Assembly: GCA_017654935.2 (NCBI GenBank) | Contig: CM065706.1 | Coordinates: forward strand, 13,910,929-13,974,928 | Direction of reading: 5' to 3' | Length of the DNA stretch: 64,000 nt | Source: Phymorhynchus buccinoides | Taxonomy: Eukaryota; Mollusca; Gastropoda; Neogastropoda; Raphitomidae | Shown here: positions 29,990 through 40,679 of the stretch, one piece after another | How the letters are laid out: every line of letters starts with the position of its first letter | Numbering within the stretch: position 1 is the first letter of the stretch | Position numbers and translations under genes: made by a program | Notes under the pieces: model-generated | What the model was told of the DNA's origin: nothing | Databases searched by the model: none | The model's input: only the letters and a program-made list of their open reading frames with translations

Positions 29990-30555
29990 TTCCTAAAGTC
30001 GAGATCCACTCCATCCAGTTTCGACAAGACGAGACCATGCCCAATGCGATCTTGATTTTGATCTTTAGCATTTCTCTTCCATGCATATGACAATGATAGC
30101 TGGACTTTAGTATGTGGCTGTATTTGTTTTCAAATATTACAAACTATTTTATTACAGACTTTAAAACGGTTTCAAATTATGCACATGCTTCACATAAAGA
30201 ATTTTACGAGTAAAAATAAAATTTCCGAGTTACACATTTCTTTGCTCTGGTGGGTGAGGTGTTATGGCATCTTGTATCATTATGCTTATTTATCGCAGTC
30301 TCCCAGCTATTGGAGGATACAAGTAAATAATAGCAGGCGTGCAAAAACTAGGCAATGCGTTTATACTCACAATACCGTTGTGTTCATGGTATTTCCAATT
30401 AAATGGAAAATGTTAGGTTTGATATATAAAAAAATACGGCATGGAAAAAAAACCAGGACCAGACAACACATTAATCTATGTAGAACATTGCAACACAATT
30501 ACACAACAATTGTATACAAATATAAGGCTTAGGCCCCTTGCTATTTAAATTGATT
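29990..30555. promoter_or_regulatory. Intergenic span between gene 1A 5' side and gene 2A 3' end
   Basis: Less than ~700 bp separate the first exon seen in gene 1A from the stop codon of gene 2A. Any promoter or missing first exon of gene 1A must lie here or inside gene 2A. No TATA box or signal-peptide exon is recognisable. Confidence 0.3.
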
Positions 30556-32679
30556 TTATCCTTGAATTTCAATCCACTTCAAAAGCCTGTCCTCCTTTGC
30601 CTGATGCCGCTTCTCCATCAGCAAATTCAGGGTGTACAAAAAAGGATTCATGGCCGAGTTTAACGGCAAAACAAATATTGCCATGGCAACGTTGACCTCT
30701 CCAGACACAGGCACACGCTGATAGGCGAGGACACCCAGCAGACCAATGGGGAACCAGCACAGGAAGTCTGACATGGCGATGGTGAACAACCGACGAGCAA
30801 TGTTGATGTCTTGAGACTTCTGAGACTTCTGGATGAGCGATGTATGGCTGCTTTGCACCGAGTAAAATATGACAGTTTGTCCAGATGCAATGATAAGGAA
30901 TAAAACTAAGTTTAGCAAAATCATCACAGCAAAGGCGTACACATGCCCAGGGAACTGTTTCCTGGTGATTGGCAGAGGGATACAGATGCCCGTCTGACTG
31001 TAGAACTCCCAGTGAGCGATACTTGGATAGATGGGAACAGCTGCCAGTATGAGACCGATTGCCCAACAGACAGCACTAGCCAGATGTGCCTGGATGCTAC
31101 TGAAATTGAGGAAATTCAAGGGGAAGTGCACAACCAGAAATCTATCCAGGGTGATGAGGCAGATAATGAAAGCAGACACTTCGGAAGAAAGCAACGCCAG
31201 AAAACCTGCAAGTTGACACACAGCACTGTGTCTCCAGGACACATCCTGCCAGATATAAACGTTCTGGTACATCCTGTCAGCCACGCGAGAAGAGAGGAGG
31301 GGAGACGGACGGCTAGGTTTAAACCCATCAGAAGGTCTGACACACAGAGATGGACCACCAGCACAGTGAAACCAGACACCCCTCCATTTCTGATGGTCAC
31401 TACACGAAATGCTGCGCTGACCAGATTGCCCAGTATGGCGAAAAAAGAAAGTGTGCTCAACACACCTCGATACACAGTTGAACGAAGCAAGTCACTACAC
31501 GAAGAAAGTTCATTCACAGGAGCATGACAGCTGTTGAGGTCAAAGTTGTCTAATAAAGCTGCACTGCAACACAGCCTGTGCTCATCAGCATACAGCACGC
31601 TAAGCTGGCTGAGGTCTTTGAAGACATCCTTCTGAATATCATCAAATGCACAACCTGTGAAGTCCAATGACTGCAGGTTTACCATCAACTGCAGGCTTCG
31701 TTCTGTTATATGATGTGTGCCACAGCCTGACAAATTCAAAATATTTAACATTAGAGAAAAAACATGTTCCCTATTATGTCATTCAAATTGTTGAAAGTTA
31801 CAAATTCCGGATAGATGTAAAACAGTTGTATATCGTCAAATAGTATTGTTCCATGTCCAGCCTCATGCGAGCTATTGCCCCGCAGAAAGTTGGAAAGAGG
31901 GTTATTTGAAATAAATAGAACTTGTAGATTATGCATATTCTGGATAGTGTCTGTAAGCGAGGTGATCTGGTTATCGCTGAGATCTAACACTACCATGTTG
32001 GGGAAAGAAACATTCCCCAAACCAGAAACATAGCAGTTGGCCAGGTTGAGGTAGACCAGCATCATATTTGATACCATCTGTTCCATCTTCATCCCACTGC
32101 CTCGAGCTTTCAGGTATTTCAGGTCTGGATAAAGGTCTGCTGGAAACAGCTGGGGACACGACAAAGCTAAGCCGTGACACGTGCACTCTGATGGGCAGTG
32201 CAGGTCACAGAACAGTTCGTCGTCAGACTGTGGACAGTGGTACACACCATCACACAGGTGAGATGGATGCAAACAGGTCTGAGAGTTACGACAACGGTAA
32301 AACTTTGCACACTGGTAATTGCCGCATTCTGCTTCATCGTGCCACTCTGGGCAGTCGTAGACTCCATTACACCTGGTGAACACTGGGAGACAGTAACCAT
32401 TGGGGCATTGGTAGTGGGTTTCTGGACACGTGCTACGCCCCTGCACAACGTCTGTCTGGTTTAAAGGACGCACTGTGTACCTGGGGGTTGTGAAATCAAC
32501 AACTGCAGGGGGACCAGGGGGAGAAAATTGGCATTGTCCTATGTCAGCTGTCTCACAAAGTGTTTCATCTTCACTATTCACACAGTCCTTCTGTCCATTA
32601 ACAACCGAAAACCCCCCCCCCCCCCCCCCCCCTTGGGGGGGGAGGGGGCGAGGGGGGGGGGTGGGGGCGCATTGTAGCA
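30556..32679 (-). pseudogene. Receptor gene 2A, terminal exon: LDLa, LRR and 7TM (several frame breaks)
   Basis: Same design as the intact copy at 58449-60488. The 7TM part (31284-30556) keeps LDRFLVV, CWFP and NPFLYTLN. Breaks against copy B: a G/C-tract of ~60 bases replaces part of the first LDLa (about 32605-32668); several one-base gains lie at 31745-31835 in the LRR part; and a ~25-base replacement lies near 31286-31313 between TM2 and the first extracellular loop. The three open blocks are 32749-31751, 31751-31116 and 31284-30556. Extra A, C and G runs suggest unpolished reads as much as real decay. About ten residues of TM4-TM7 also differ from copy B. Confidence 0.78.
32610..32670. 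repeat. C-run then G-run inside the gene 2A LDLa region
   Basis: About 22 C followed by broken G runs, replacing 13 bases (CACCGACTGGCAG) seen in copy B. Could fold on itself. Confidence 0.8.
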
Positions 32680-32799
32680 CTGCGTGTAAAGATGCCATGT
32701 TGGGGAATAACAAAAAACGTTTGCACAAAGGAAAGACACACACAGACACACCTTATCACGCTCTTTCTCACTATCTCACTTTCTTCGTATAGGAGTATA

Positions 32800-33326
32800 T
32801 TACCCCCCCCCCCCCCCCCCTCCCTTTAAAAAAAAAAATAAAATAGTCGTAATTTTACTACAACTAAAATTTACTCTTTTTCTCGTGACTAAGAGATTAG
32901 TGTCGTCAGTAGGGGGCTTAGTAGGTAGTATCCTGAACAGGCTCTACTGAACACCAACGAAGTGACTCAGCAGCAAGTGCAGTGTCTCCTGGGTTGGTTG
33001 CCTCCTGATGGCCTAATATAGATTCGCTTGTCCCTTGGAATGCTGGTCTCAGATTGAATCTTATCGACCTGAACAAGCCGGGGGGTGGTGTGTGGGGGGG
33101 GCGGTGTGTGCGAGTTGGGAATCGGAATGTGCGGCGTGAGAGCAACGCCACTGTATGGCCCAGAAGATGGGACAGCATGTACAAAAAAAGTTACTCTTTT
33201 CTCAATCAAGCTCTCTCTCCCTGGGGTGAATGCCAGAACTACCCATCTGTGCTCTTTATTCCTTTTGAGATAGACCGTTATGGCAGGCACCCCTCCGTAA
33301 TATTCACTTCTCTCTCCCCTCCACCT

Positions 33327-33335
<9 letters not shown>
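32800..33335. other. Intron of gene 2A with C-, A- and G-tracts
   Basis: About 20 C at 32803-32822 and an A-run follow. Apart from these, nothing recognised. Copy B (60600-61115) matches with a longer C run. Confidence 0.5.

Positions 33336-33408
<73 letters not shown>
33336..33408. repeat. (CT)n microsatellite
   Basis: About 36 CT units; copy B 61122-61202. Confidence 0.9.
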
Positions 33409-33409
<1 letters not shown>

Positions 33410-33795
33410 GTATGCAGATGTCTTCTGATTCCAGAATTCTCTGTGTTCCAGTTTGGAACTCCTTACCACGCGAAATTCGCCATATCCAGTCCTTGCCATC
33501 TTTTAAATCAGCTCTTCAAGCTACATTACAACCTTTAGGCCACATTACTCCTCGATTCTCTGTGTGTGTGTGTGTGTGTGTGCGCATGTGCGTGTGCGCG
33601 CGTGTGTGTATGTGTATGTACGTGCGTGTCTGTGTGTATGTGTGGGTGGGGATGTATGTGCATGCCTATTTGCATGTGTGCGAGCGATTATTTGTTTTTT
33701 TGTTAAATTTCTTGCTTTTAATTTTTGTTGTTGTTAAGCGCATAGAGCTCCACATTTGGTGGAGGAGTGCGCTATAGTATTATTATTATATGCAC
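33409..33795 (+). mobile_element. Jockey/CR1-like LINE 3' end, copy A
   Basis: SSDSRILCVPVWNSLPREIRHIQSLPSFKSALQATL is the usual C-terminal end of these reverse transcriptases. A TG repeat (33560-33650) follows, then a tail AAGCGCATAGAGCTC...GCGCTATAG ending in TTATTATTA. Copy B: 61204-61585. Confidence 0.68.
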
Positions 33796-33934
33796 TATTA
33801 AATTAATATGTAGGGAATGCTTGTTTATATGACTTTTACTAACTTATGTTTGTTAACTGTATCATCTTTATTTATTTTCACTCATTATTGAAAGATGATA
33901 TAATGAATCATAAAGACGTATGTTTTAGACTAAC

Positions 33935-34491
33935 CTGGTCACTCCAACCACATTTAAGAGTATTTGGAGGACAGGGCCGGTGAACACAGAAGTCCTCATC
34001 ACTGTTGTCCACACAGTCCTGACGATGGTCACACACCAGACTGTAAGGAACTCTCTGCCTTCCTGTCCCACAGCCGTAAGAAGGAGGAAGTAACAGCATG
34101 TTCACCGGACACGTGAGGCGTGATGGGATATCCCAGGATTCGGGGCTCTGTCCAAAAGAGAGGGAGTCTTGAACCCAGCAATTGCTGAGGGAATCACAAG
34201 CCAGAAAATTATGAACAGTGTGGTTTGTAGGACAGACTGTCAACTCATTTCTCTCTTTGTTTTTCAGTTCAGCCAAGATGACGGGGGCTTGTGGGGAATT
34301 GTATCGTGCTGGAGACTGGTCGTTGTTGTACTCGCATAAATACAGCTCACTGCGGGTGTGTAATTTGCAAGGATACATGACAATGGCGTCAAATGCATCA
34401 AATAAACTTGGATGGTTGTATTTAGTATGGAACACACCACACCGAGGCCCAACAACACTACTGATATCTCCATCGTAGGGGAGAGAATAAC
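33935..34491 (-). CDS. Receptor gene 2A, exon: end of C-type lectin domain plus LDLa
   Basis: 557-bp exon between acceptor AAACATTAG|GT and donor CAG|GTTAGT, phase 1 in and phase 0 out, the same phases as the gene 1 exon. It codes for the end of a lectin fold (GPRCGVF...VMYPCKLHTRSELYLCEYN), a linker, an LDLa repeat (CGTGRQRVPYSLVCDHRQDCVDNSDEDFC) and half of the next (CPPNTLKCGWSDQ). Nearly identical to copy B (61727-62283). It lies between two plus-strand LINE remnants. Confidence 0.82.
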
Positions 34492-34564
34492 CTAATGTTT
34501 GGTCACTCAGCATCAGTACGTTTTTGTAGCTGCAACATATGTTTTGATAAAAGCACAGTGCGAA

Positions 34565-35110
34565 TATCAGTTTTATGTCATGCGTTCGTGATCTTGGCCT
34601 TCATATTCACTCTGATTTAACTTTGAAACAACACATTGCCAGAATCAGTCAAGCCTGCATTCTTAAAATCCGCCGCATTGGCTCAATTAGACCCTTTCTG
34701 ACTGAAGACGCCACAAAGATACTTGTCACTTCCTGTATTATGTCTAGATTAGATTAGATTAGATTAGATTATTACAATGCCCTCCTTCTAGGCCTTCCTG
34801 CAACCTCTCTCCAACCTTCTCAACGTGTTCAAAGATTCTGCTGCACGCCTTGTATTCAGAGCACCGAAACGGCACCACACATGAGATCTTTTAGAGAAGT
34901 TACACTGGCTCAAACTTGAATACAGAATCAAATACAAATCTGCCTGCCTCTGCTACAAATCGTTACAAAAGACGCTCCAGCCTATCTTTGCGACCTTTTC
35001 AAGATCTACGTCCACTGACGACCATATTAAAAAAATTCAAATTCCCTCTTACAATTGGAAACAAGACTGAAAATGCTCCACCTCAAACTGCAACTACAGA
35101 ATACACTTGA
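34565..35110 (+). mobile_element. Jockey/CR1-like LINE, reverse transcriptase thumb region, copy A
   Basis: Reads VRDLGLHIHSDLTLKQHIARISQAC, IRRIGSIRPFLTEDATKILV and MSRLDYYNALLLGLPA, then decayed pieces equivalent to the LHWLPV region up to 35110. An AGATT repeat (34744-34770) has grown inside the SRLDYYN codons. Copy B: 62357-62902. Confidence 0.7.
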
Positions 35111-35179
35111 AACTTAAAAATATTGCCAGTCACTCACTTTGTCAATCTTGTTACTTGTATGCATGTCCACGCGTGTTCT

Positions 35180-35183
<4 letters not shown>

Positions 35184-35258
<75 letters not shown>

Positions 35259-35370
35259 TGCGTGTGCGTGGCGTCTGTGCGTGTGTGTGTATATGTATAT
35301 ATGCGCATGTGCGCATGCGTGTGGTTGTATGTGTGCATGCACGTGCGTATCCGTGCGAGCGTGTGTGTAC
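35184..35370. repeat. (TG)n and TG/CG-rich tract
   Basis: Long TG run followed by TGCG units; copy B 62974-63160. Confidence 0.9.
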
Positions 35371-36208
35371 ATCGTGTGATGTGTTTATGCATTGAAAATC
35401 AATTTTGTACCATCAGACAGTTTCAGGTTTTCAATGGTTTTGTTGGAAAATCTGCCAAATGTTTGAAATCATGTCAGTGTTTTTCACGTGTTCTTAACAT
35501 TTACGTCATTATGAGACATATTAGAATAGTTGGGGGCACCAGTCTGTCATGTAGTTCTCTAAACGAGCGGAATTAATTTGATACTTGCTAAACCTTTTTG
35601 CGATGTAATTTCACGAGTGCATTTATGAATGCATGTACAACAACAGTGATCACAATCTTGCATAATTATATAGGTGACTTAAAAATGTGTGTACTTAGAT
35701 GTTATTATGTTTGTGCGTGTGTGCGTGCGCGTGTGCTTGCTTGACGTGCGTGCGTGCGTGCATGCGAGTGTGAGTTACAATAATTATGCGTTTTTAGAGA
35801 GTGGGCTTGGCATGTATTGGAGGAACAAAAGTTGAATCGTTTATATGTGATTTTACATCTTAAGCTAAAGGCGATGTATACAAAAATCTTAATGAGTGTG
35901 TGTGTGTGGGTGGGGGGGAGGGGGGGGGGAGAGGGTGGTGGATAGGGGTAAGAAGACCAGATAATAGTTAGTTGATAGAGGGAATAATGCAAGGGTGAGA
36001 TTCCATTACTGATATAATTGATCATTTAAATGTAACTGACAGGATTTAATCAGACCATTGAAATGCATGGTTTTACTAATCTCCCTGTTAATAGATTCAC
36101 AAGAAACAAATTATGCCTTCTAAGGAAACAAAGCTAATTCGGTAACCTGATAAAGTGCAATATTTTAGTCGAGCTGTGGAATCATTACAGTTTGAAGAAG
36201 ATCTTATA
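35371..36208. other. Intron of gene 2A, low-complexity patches only
   Basis: A TG/CG tract at 35705-35770 and a G-rich tract at 35895-35950. No coding signal recognised. Confidence 0.5.
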
Positions 36209-36289
36209 CATGCAACTGAATTATTGGACAGCTCAGTCGAGCAGTCAATGAAGGTATTTAATTAGTCCTTGGTAAATGCTGCTCGAGAC

Positions 36290-36665
36290 ATGGTTAAATA
36301 AATTAAACCTTCAAATGAGTTACACAAGTCTCCCTGGTTTGACAAGGAATGTTTCTAACACAAAAAAGACAGCTAGGCTCCCGACTTAGAAAGCTAAGGC
36401 ATACAAAAGACTATAATGACTGCTTTTTTAAGCAACACAGAAAAGTGTATCGAGACACATTGGACATTACTGAAAATGACTGTAATCAACCAAAAAGGGG
36501 AAAACGGTTAGGCTCTATTCAAGTGCTCTTCAACGCTTTGGTCTGTGGTTAGAAAACATTAGCCAAAAAAGCATGTTAATAATGATACGTATTACTAAAG
36601 ATGAATGGAAGCTTCATTTTGACCGGGCTTTGAACTCTGGAGCTGAAAACAACTACAGCAGTTAT
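36290..36665 (+). mobile_element. CR1/Jockey-like LINE, endonuclease-to-RT linker fragment
   Basis: Reads SPWFDKECF, then LRKLRHTKDYNDCFFKQHRKVY, and further RITKDEWKLHFDRALNS, the usual order between endonuclease and reverse transcriptase in these elements, with stops. The RT part follows at 37440 after an unrelated block. Confidence 0.55.
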
Positions 36666-36679
36666 GATTTTACCCTAAC

Positions 36680-37210
36680 CAATAATGGAGACTGGAGTGG
36701 TTGAAAAGGGTGACTGACAGGTCTTGAAGCAATGTAGAGGAAGAAAATAAAGAAGAGGTAGATCTGACCTGAGGGAGTTAACATTGGGGAGACAATAAAG
36801 AAGAGGCAGACCTGACCTGATGGAGTTGACATTGGGGAGCTTTCCAACTTTTGTTCTTCTTCAGCCGGTGACAGGTAGGTGAGTGAAGGCTTGGGACTAA
36901 AAGGGATAAGGCCAAGGGTGGGAGTGGGGGTGGGGGTAGGGAGGGTGTTGTGGTAAATGGGAAAGGTGAGCACATCTCAGGTAGAGACAGAGAGACCTAG
37001 AGAGCTGAATGGAGTTATGAGTAGGAAAAAAAAGGTGAGTGTGAAAATCAAGTGGCTGCATTGTGTGTGTGGTAAACAGAAAGGGGGTGGGGTGGGGGAG
37101 AAACATAGGCATCATCACACACGCACACACACACACAACCACACGCACGTGCATAAAGCACGCGCACACGAGCGCGCACAAGCACGCACACGCACACGCA
37201 CACACACACA
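36680..37210. repeat. 48-bp direct repeat, G-rich block and (CA)n
   Basis: AATAAAGAAGAGG...GACCTGA..GGAGTT.ACATTGGGGAG occurs twice in tandem (about 36745-36841). A G-rich stretch and CA/CG repeats (37118-37210) follow. Confidence 0.65.
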
Positions 37211-37211
37211 T

Positions 37212-37350
37212 AGTGACAGGGGTCTAAGGTCGCATATTGATGCCCATGGGTTGGAGGGTACCCAGGCGATCAATGAGATACTTTTCCAGGTATTTTCTGA
37301 AAGTGTGGCCTTTGTGGTTCTTGTCGAGTGCACAGATTGAGCGATCTACT
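37212..37350 (-). mobile_element. Possible GIY-YIG-type endonuclease end of a Penelope-like element
   Basis: On the minus strand: FRKYLEKYLIDRLGTLQPMGINMRP then stop. The E-x-x-LI-x-x-L-x-T-L-x-P-x-G-x-N ending is typical of the C-terminal endonuclease of Penelope-like elements, but only about 40 residues are left. Confidence 0.35.
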
Positions 37351-37439
37351 AACACACACACACACACACACAAGTACATACACACACGCATTCTAACACA
37401 CAGACAAACACACACACACACACACACAAACACACACCC

Positions 37440-38668
37440 CTCACCTTGATAAAAATGACTTATTACATGGCGACCAGCCTGGCTTCCGTAAAAGCCATTC
37501 TTGCCATAGCGCACTGATACAGCTTATTGACAGCCTTCTTTGTAATGTAAGCGACAATAAATTGAACGGTATTATCTTCATACATTTTGAAAAAGCTTTT
37601 TGATGTGATTAACCATTCTCTGTTGCTACGAAAAACTAGAACTTTACAAGCTAACTCCAGAATATAAAAATCTGATGTCATCCTTTTTGAGCGATCGAGT
37701 GCAGTCCGTGGTTATAATGCATACAATTTAAGCACGATTGCTCAGTCAAGTATGGAGTACCTCAACTTAAAGGCTTCTGTGCTTGGCCCTCTCTTATTTT
37801 CTCTTTATGTGAATGATTTACCCTGTTCTATTTCAAGTAAATGTGAAATGTTTGCAGACGATACGTCTGTTCACTCCAGTGATTCTGATGCCGAACAACT
37901 AGGATGCAAACTTCAAAATAGTATTCAAAATATAGTCACCTGGACTGAATTAAATCACATGTCCTTAAATGCAAATAAAAACAAATGTATGTACACAACA
38001 ACAAGACAAAAACGGCAAAAAAAAAAGAACAAATTTCCATCTTTATATATACGAAATAACAAAATTGAAGAAGTTGACTCTCATAAAATATTAAGCATCA
38101 TTGTTGACAAAGATCGCTCTTGGACTGATCAGATACTTGGGAAAACGTCTTTTAAAAAACCCCATTCCAATTGACTCAAATCAAAAACTTTTAGATATTC
38201 ATTCTCGTAAGCTCTTTTTTAATGCCCGCATCCTATCATTCATTGATATTGCGTCGACATTGTGGGATAACTGTAGTCAGACCAATATTAAACTTGTTCA
38301 TCGTATGTATAAAAAAAGCTGTTAAATTAATTTTGTTAAAATCAAGTTCCTTAACAAGTGATGACTACAAAAATCTAAACATATTAACACTTCACAACAG
38401 ACTTTTCCTTAATAAAGCAATATGTATGCATAACATTGTGAACGGAAATGCTCTGAAAAAGATAACGGGCACTTTTGAAACCAACCAACATAGACATGAC
38501 ATATTCACTATCATTCCCTCGACCAAAAAACAATATATACAAATCAATAATTTTCTTTATTCAGGTGGAAACTTATGGAAACAGTTACCAAAAAAATTGA
38601 AATGCATAAAAAACAGGAATCTATTTAATAAAAAATTAAAAACTCAAGCCTCTATTAATGATTATTAA
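37440..38668 (+). mobile_element. CR1/Jockey-like LINE, reverse transcriptase remnant
   Basis: Order of motifs: QPGFRKSHSCHSALIQLID, FIHFEKAFDVINH, SVLGPLLFSLYVNDLPC, MFADDTSVHS (FADD catalytic site), SLNANKNKCMY and a C-terminal NGNALKKITGTF region to 38668. Frames change near 37680, 37750, 38150 and 38300. AT-rich, decayed. It may be the continuation of 36290-36665. Confidence 0.72.
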
Positions 38669-39120
38669 CGTTTTGTAAGCATAATTATATTAAAGGTTGA
38701 TGCTTACAACACATATTCATTCTAAGTGTATTTGTGGCTTCCTTTCTACCATTGATGCAAGGTCTACGTCCGGTAACGGTTGCCTGTTAAGGTTCCATGG
38801 TGATTTTTTTTAAGAAGACCTCACCCATTTAATGATTAATAAGACCCATATTAACAGTTTCTTTAGCCATGTCTTCTAATCAAGTTTATACTGTGTGACA
38901 AACAAGGTAACTTAATTATTTGATCTGTTGGTTTCTTGATCAGATTCTTATAAATTTTATTTATATCATGTTTCATATGATGCAGTTTAATGATCTGAAT
39001 CATCATCTTGATCCTCTATCAATACTGAAAATTACTCGAAATATTAATGTGCCCGTGTACCTTGCATATCTATATCAATATAATGTATATATGCATTTGA
39101 GCCTGTAGATGTTTGCTTTA
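38669..39120. other. AT-rich stretch, nothing recognised
   Basis: No coding or structural signal seen. Confidence 0.45.
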
Positions 39121-39123
39121 TGT

Positions 39124-39130
39124 GAGATAG

Positions 39131-39161
<31 letters not shown>

Positions 39162-39340
39162 AGAGAGAGATGAGAGAGAGAGAGAGAGGAGAGAGAAAAA
39201 TGAAAATTTCGCAAGAACAACCGAGTGTGAGAAGAGAGAGATGAGAGAGAGAGAGAGAGAGAGAGGAAAGAGAGCCAGAGAGACAAGAGAGAGAGAGAGA
39301 GGAGAGAGAAAGAGAGAGGGGAGAGAGAGTGTGTGTGGTG
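39124..39340. repeat. (GATA)n and (GA)n blocks
   Basis: Six or seven GATA units at 39124-39150, then interrupted GA tracts to about 39330. Confidence 0.85.
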
Positions 39341-39579
39341 TGTATAGCGAGTACTCGGGGGTGTGCGAGCATGAACTTATTAATGCTTTTTTTTTGTTTG
39401 GTTTGGTTTTTGTATGTGTGTGTTTTTGCCCCCATGTTTATTTCCTTCTTTAATTGTTGTGTTAATAGATGGCTTGAGTAAAAAAGCAAACCATTAATTG
39501 CTTATTCAATGTCCCATCTGAAAATGAACTTTTGGACTTTGACTTTGAAACACAACACACACACATACACACAGCTGTT

Positions 39580-39950
39580 TACTAGCTGGGAAAGGGCCAC
39601 TGTAGGAGAGCAACATTCCCAGAGCCACAGGGAACTGTACGTCTCTCCACATGACACCTAGCACAGCCTGGTGCTCTTGCACACTGTTGAGACTGGCTGG
39701 CTGTGCCCCTATTTTAGCACAGCCTTCGATGTGATTCAAATAGCGTGGACTATGTTGATAGAACTTCCTCAGGCTGTAGCACCGACCATTGACCTGAAAG
39801 CCCTCCTGGTGACATCGAACATAGCCACAGTCCTCCTCATCTCTGCCGTCCAGACATTGAGTGACCGCATTGCAGGCCATGTGAGCCTTGAAGATTGACC
39901 AGCTGGACACTGAGCAGTTCCAACGTTCTTCTCTGGATTTGGTTGGGATC
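39580..39950 (-). CDS. Receptor gene 2A, exon: LDLa-like module plus first half of C-type lectin domain
   Basis: Reads REERWNCSVSSW, HMACNAVTQCLDGRDEEDC, then a C-type lectin start (CHQEGFQVNGRCYSL, GCAKIGAQPASLNSVQEHQAVLGVMW, FPVALGMLL). It parallels the gene 1 exon at 22694-23046 residue for residue. Ends are approximate: the frame is open to 40099, and the donor may be AGCT|GTGTGT (phase 2, as in gene 1) or CTA|GTAAAC. Its N-terminal CUB exons would lie further right and were not found before the gap at 41110. Confidence 0.7.
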
Positions 39951-40099
39951 TCAGTCTGTTCGAACAAAACGGATGACAAAGATGCCAACTTCAGATTAAA
40001 AACATTGCATGTAATCGTATTGACATCGATCAACGACTGTAGACTGTAGACTTTCATTGTTGGTTGTTCAAGTCTTTGCGATTGAAGAGGATCCGTCAA

Positions 40100-40510
40100 G
40101 AGCTAAGCCCTATTTTGATTAAACTTTGCAGAAAAGTATGGTATCTACCAAGAAATGGTTACTGAGTCAGATAAGTGGAATTATTGATTGAATACAATCA
40201 AAGACCGTACATTGACCGTGACTGTAATTGTATAATATAGGCGTGGACAGATTTTGATGAAATAATGTGAATGGTACTGGCATTTTCCAACAAATTCCAT
40301 ACGTTTTTGAGATAATCGTGATTGCTATTTAAATTCAGAATCGTTTGGGACAACTTATACAAACATAATGCTTCGACTCTTACTACCTGGTTCACAGGAT
40401 ATATTACTCAGTTTCAAAAATACCCTACAAACAAGACTACAAAAAAACAATTTGTATCTGGGGTCACTCAAGACACATGTTTAAAAAAAAAATATCGAAC
40501 TCAAGGTAGG
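40100..40510. other. Nothing recognised
   Basis: No coding or repeat signal seen. Confidence 0.4.
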
Positions 40511-40511
40511 G

Positions 40512-40605
40512 ATGGTAGTAGTAGTAGTAGTAGTAGTTAGTATTAGTAGTAGTAGTAGTAGTAAAAGTAACAGTAGTACTAATAGTAGTACAAGTACTCC
40601 CTACT
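40512..40605. repeat. (TAG)n trinucleotide repeat
   Basis: Roughly 25 imperfect TAG units. Confidence 0.85.
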
Positions 40606-40679
40606 TAACTCCTCTCTAGCTCTAGTACTTACTCTCTCCCATAAGCATACTCTCCTTCGGTCCCCGGTTTATATCGTAA

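Larger units (their letters stand above)
13829..36209. repeat. Segmental duplication, copy A
   Basis: This ~22.4 kb matches 42066-64000 in the same order and orientation: receptor gene 1, the TIR element, the LINE, the hairpin, gene 2 and its intronic LINE remnants. The offset shrinks from 28,237 to 27,791 through small indels, mostly microsatellites plus a ~216-bp deletion in B. The right limit is set by the window end, so the real unit may extend further, probably to the gap at 41110. Confidence 0.93.

Noticed and set aside
33085..33273. Small frame rich in glycine and valine near 33100
   Set aside because: It spans G-runs and is not kept in copy B.
34744..34771. Telomere-like repeat
   Set aside because: The unit is AGATT/TTAGA, not TTAGG or TTAGGG, and it lies within reverse transcriptase codons.
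39506..40099. Whole open frame as one lectin exon
   Set aside because: Only 39580-39950 aligns with the gene 1 exon; residues upstream of REERWNCS and after PFPAS are probably intron read-through.
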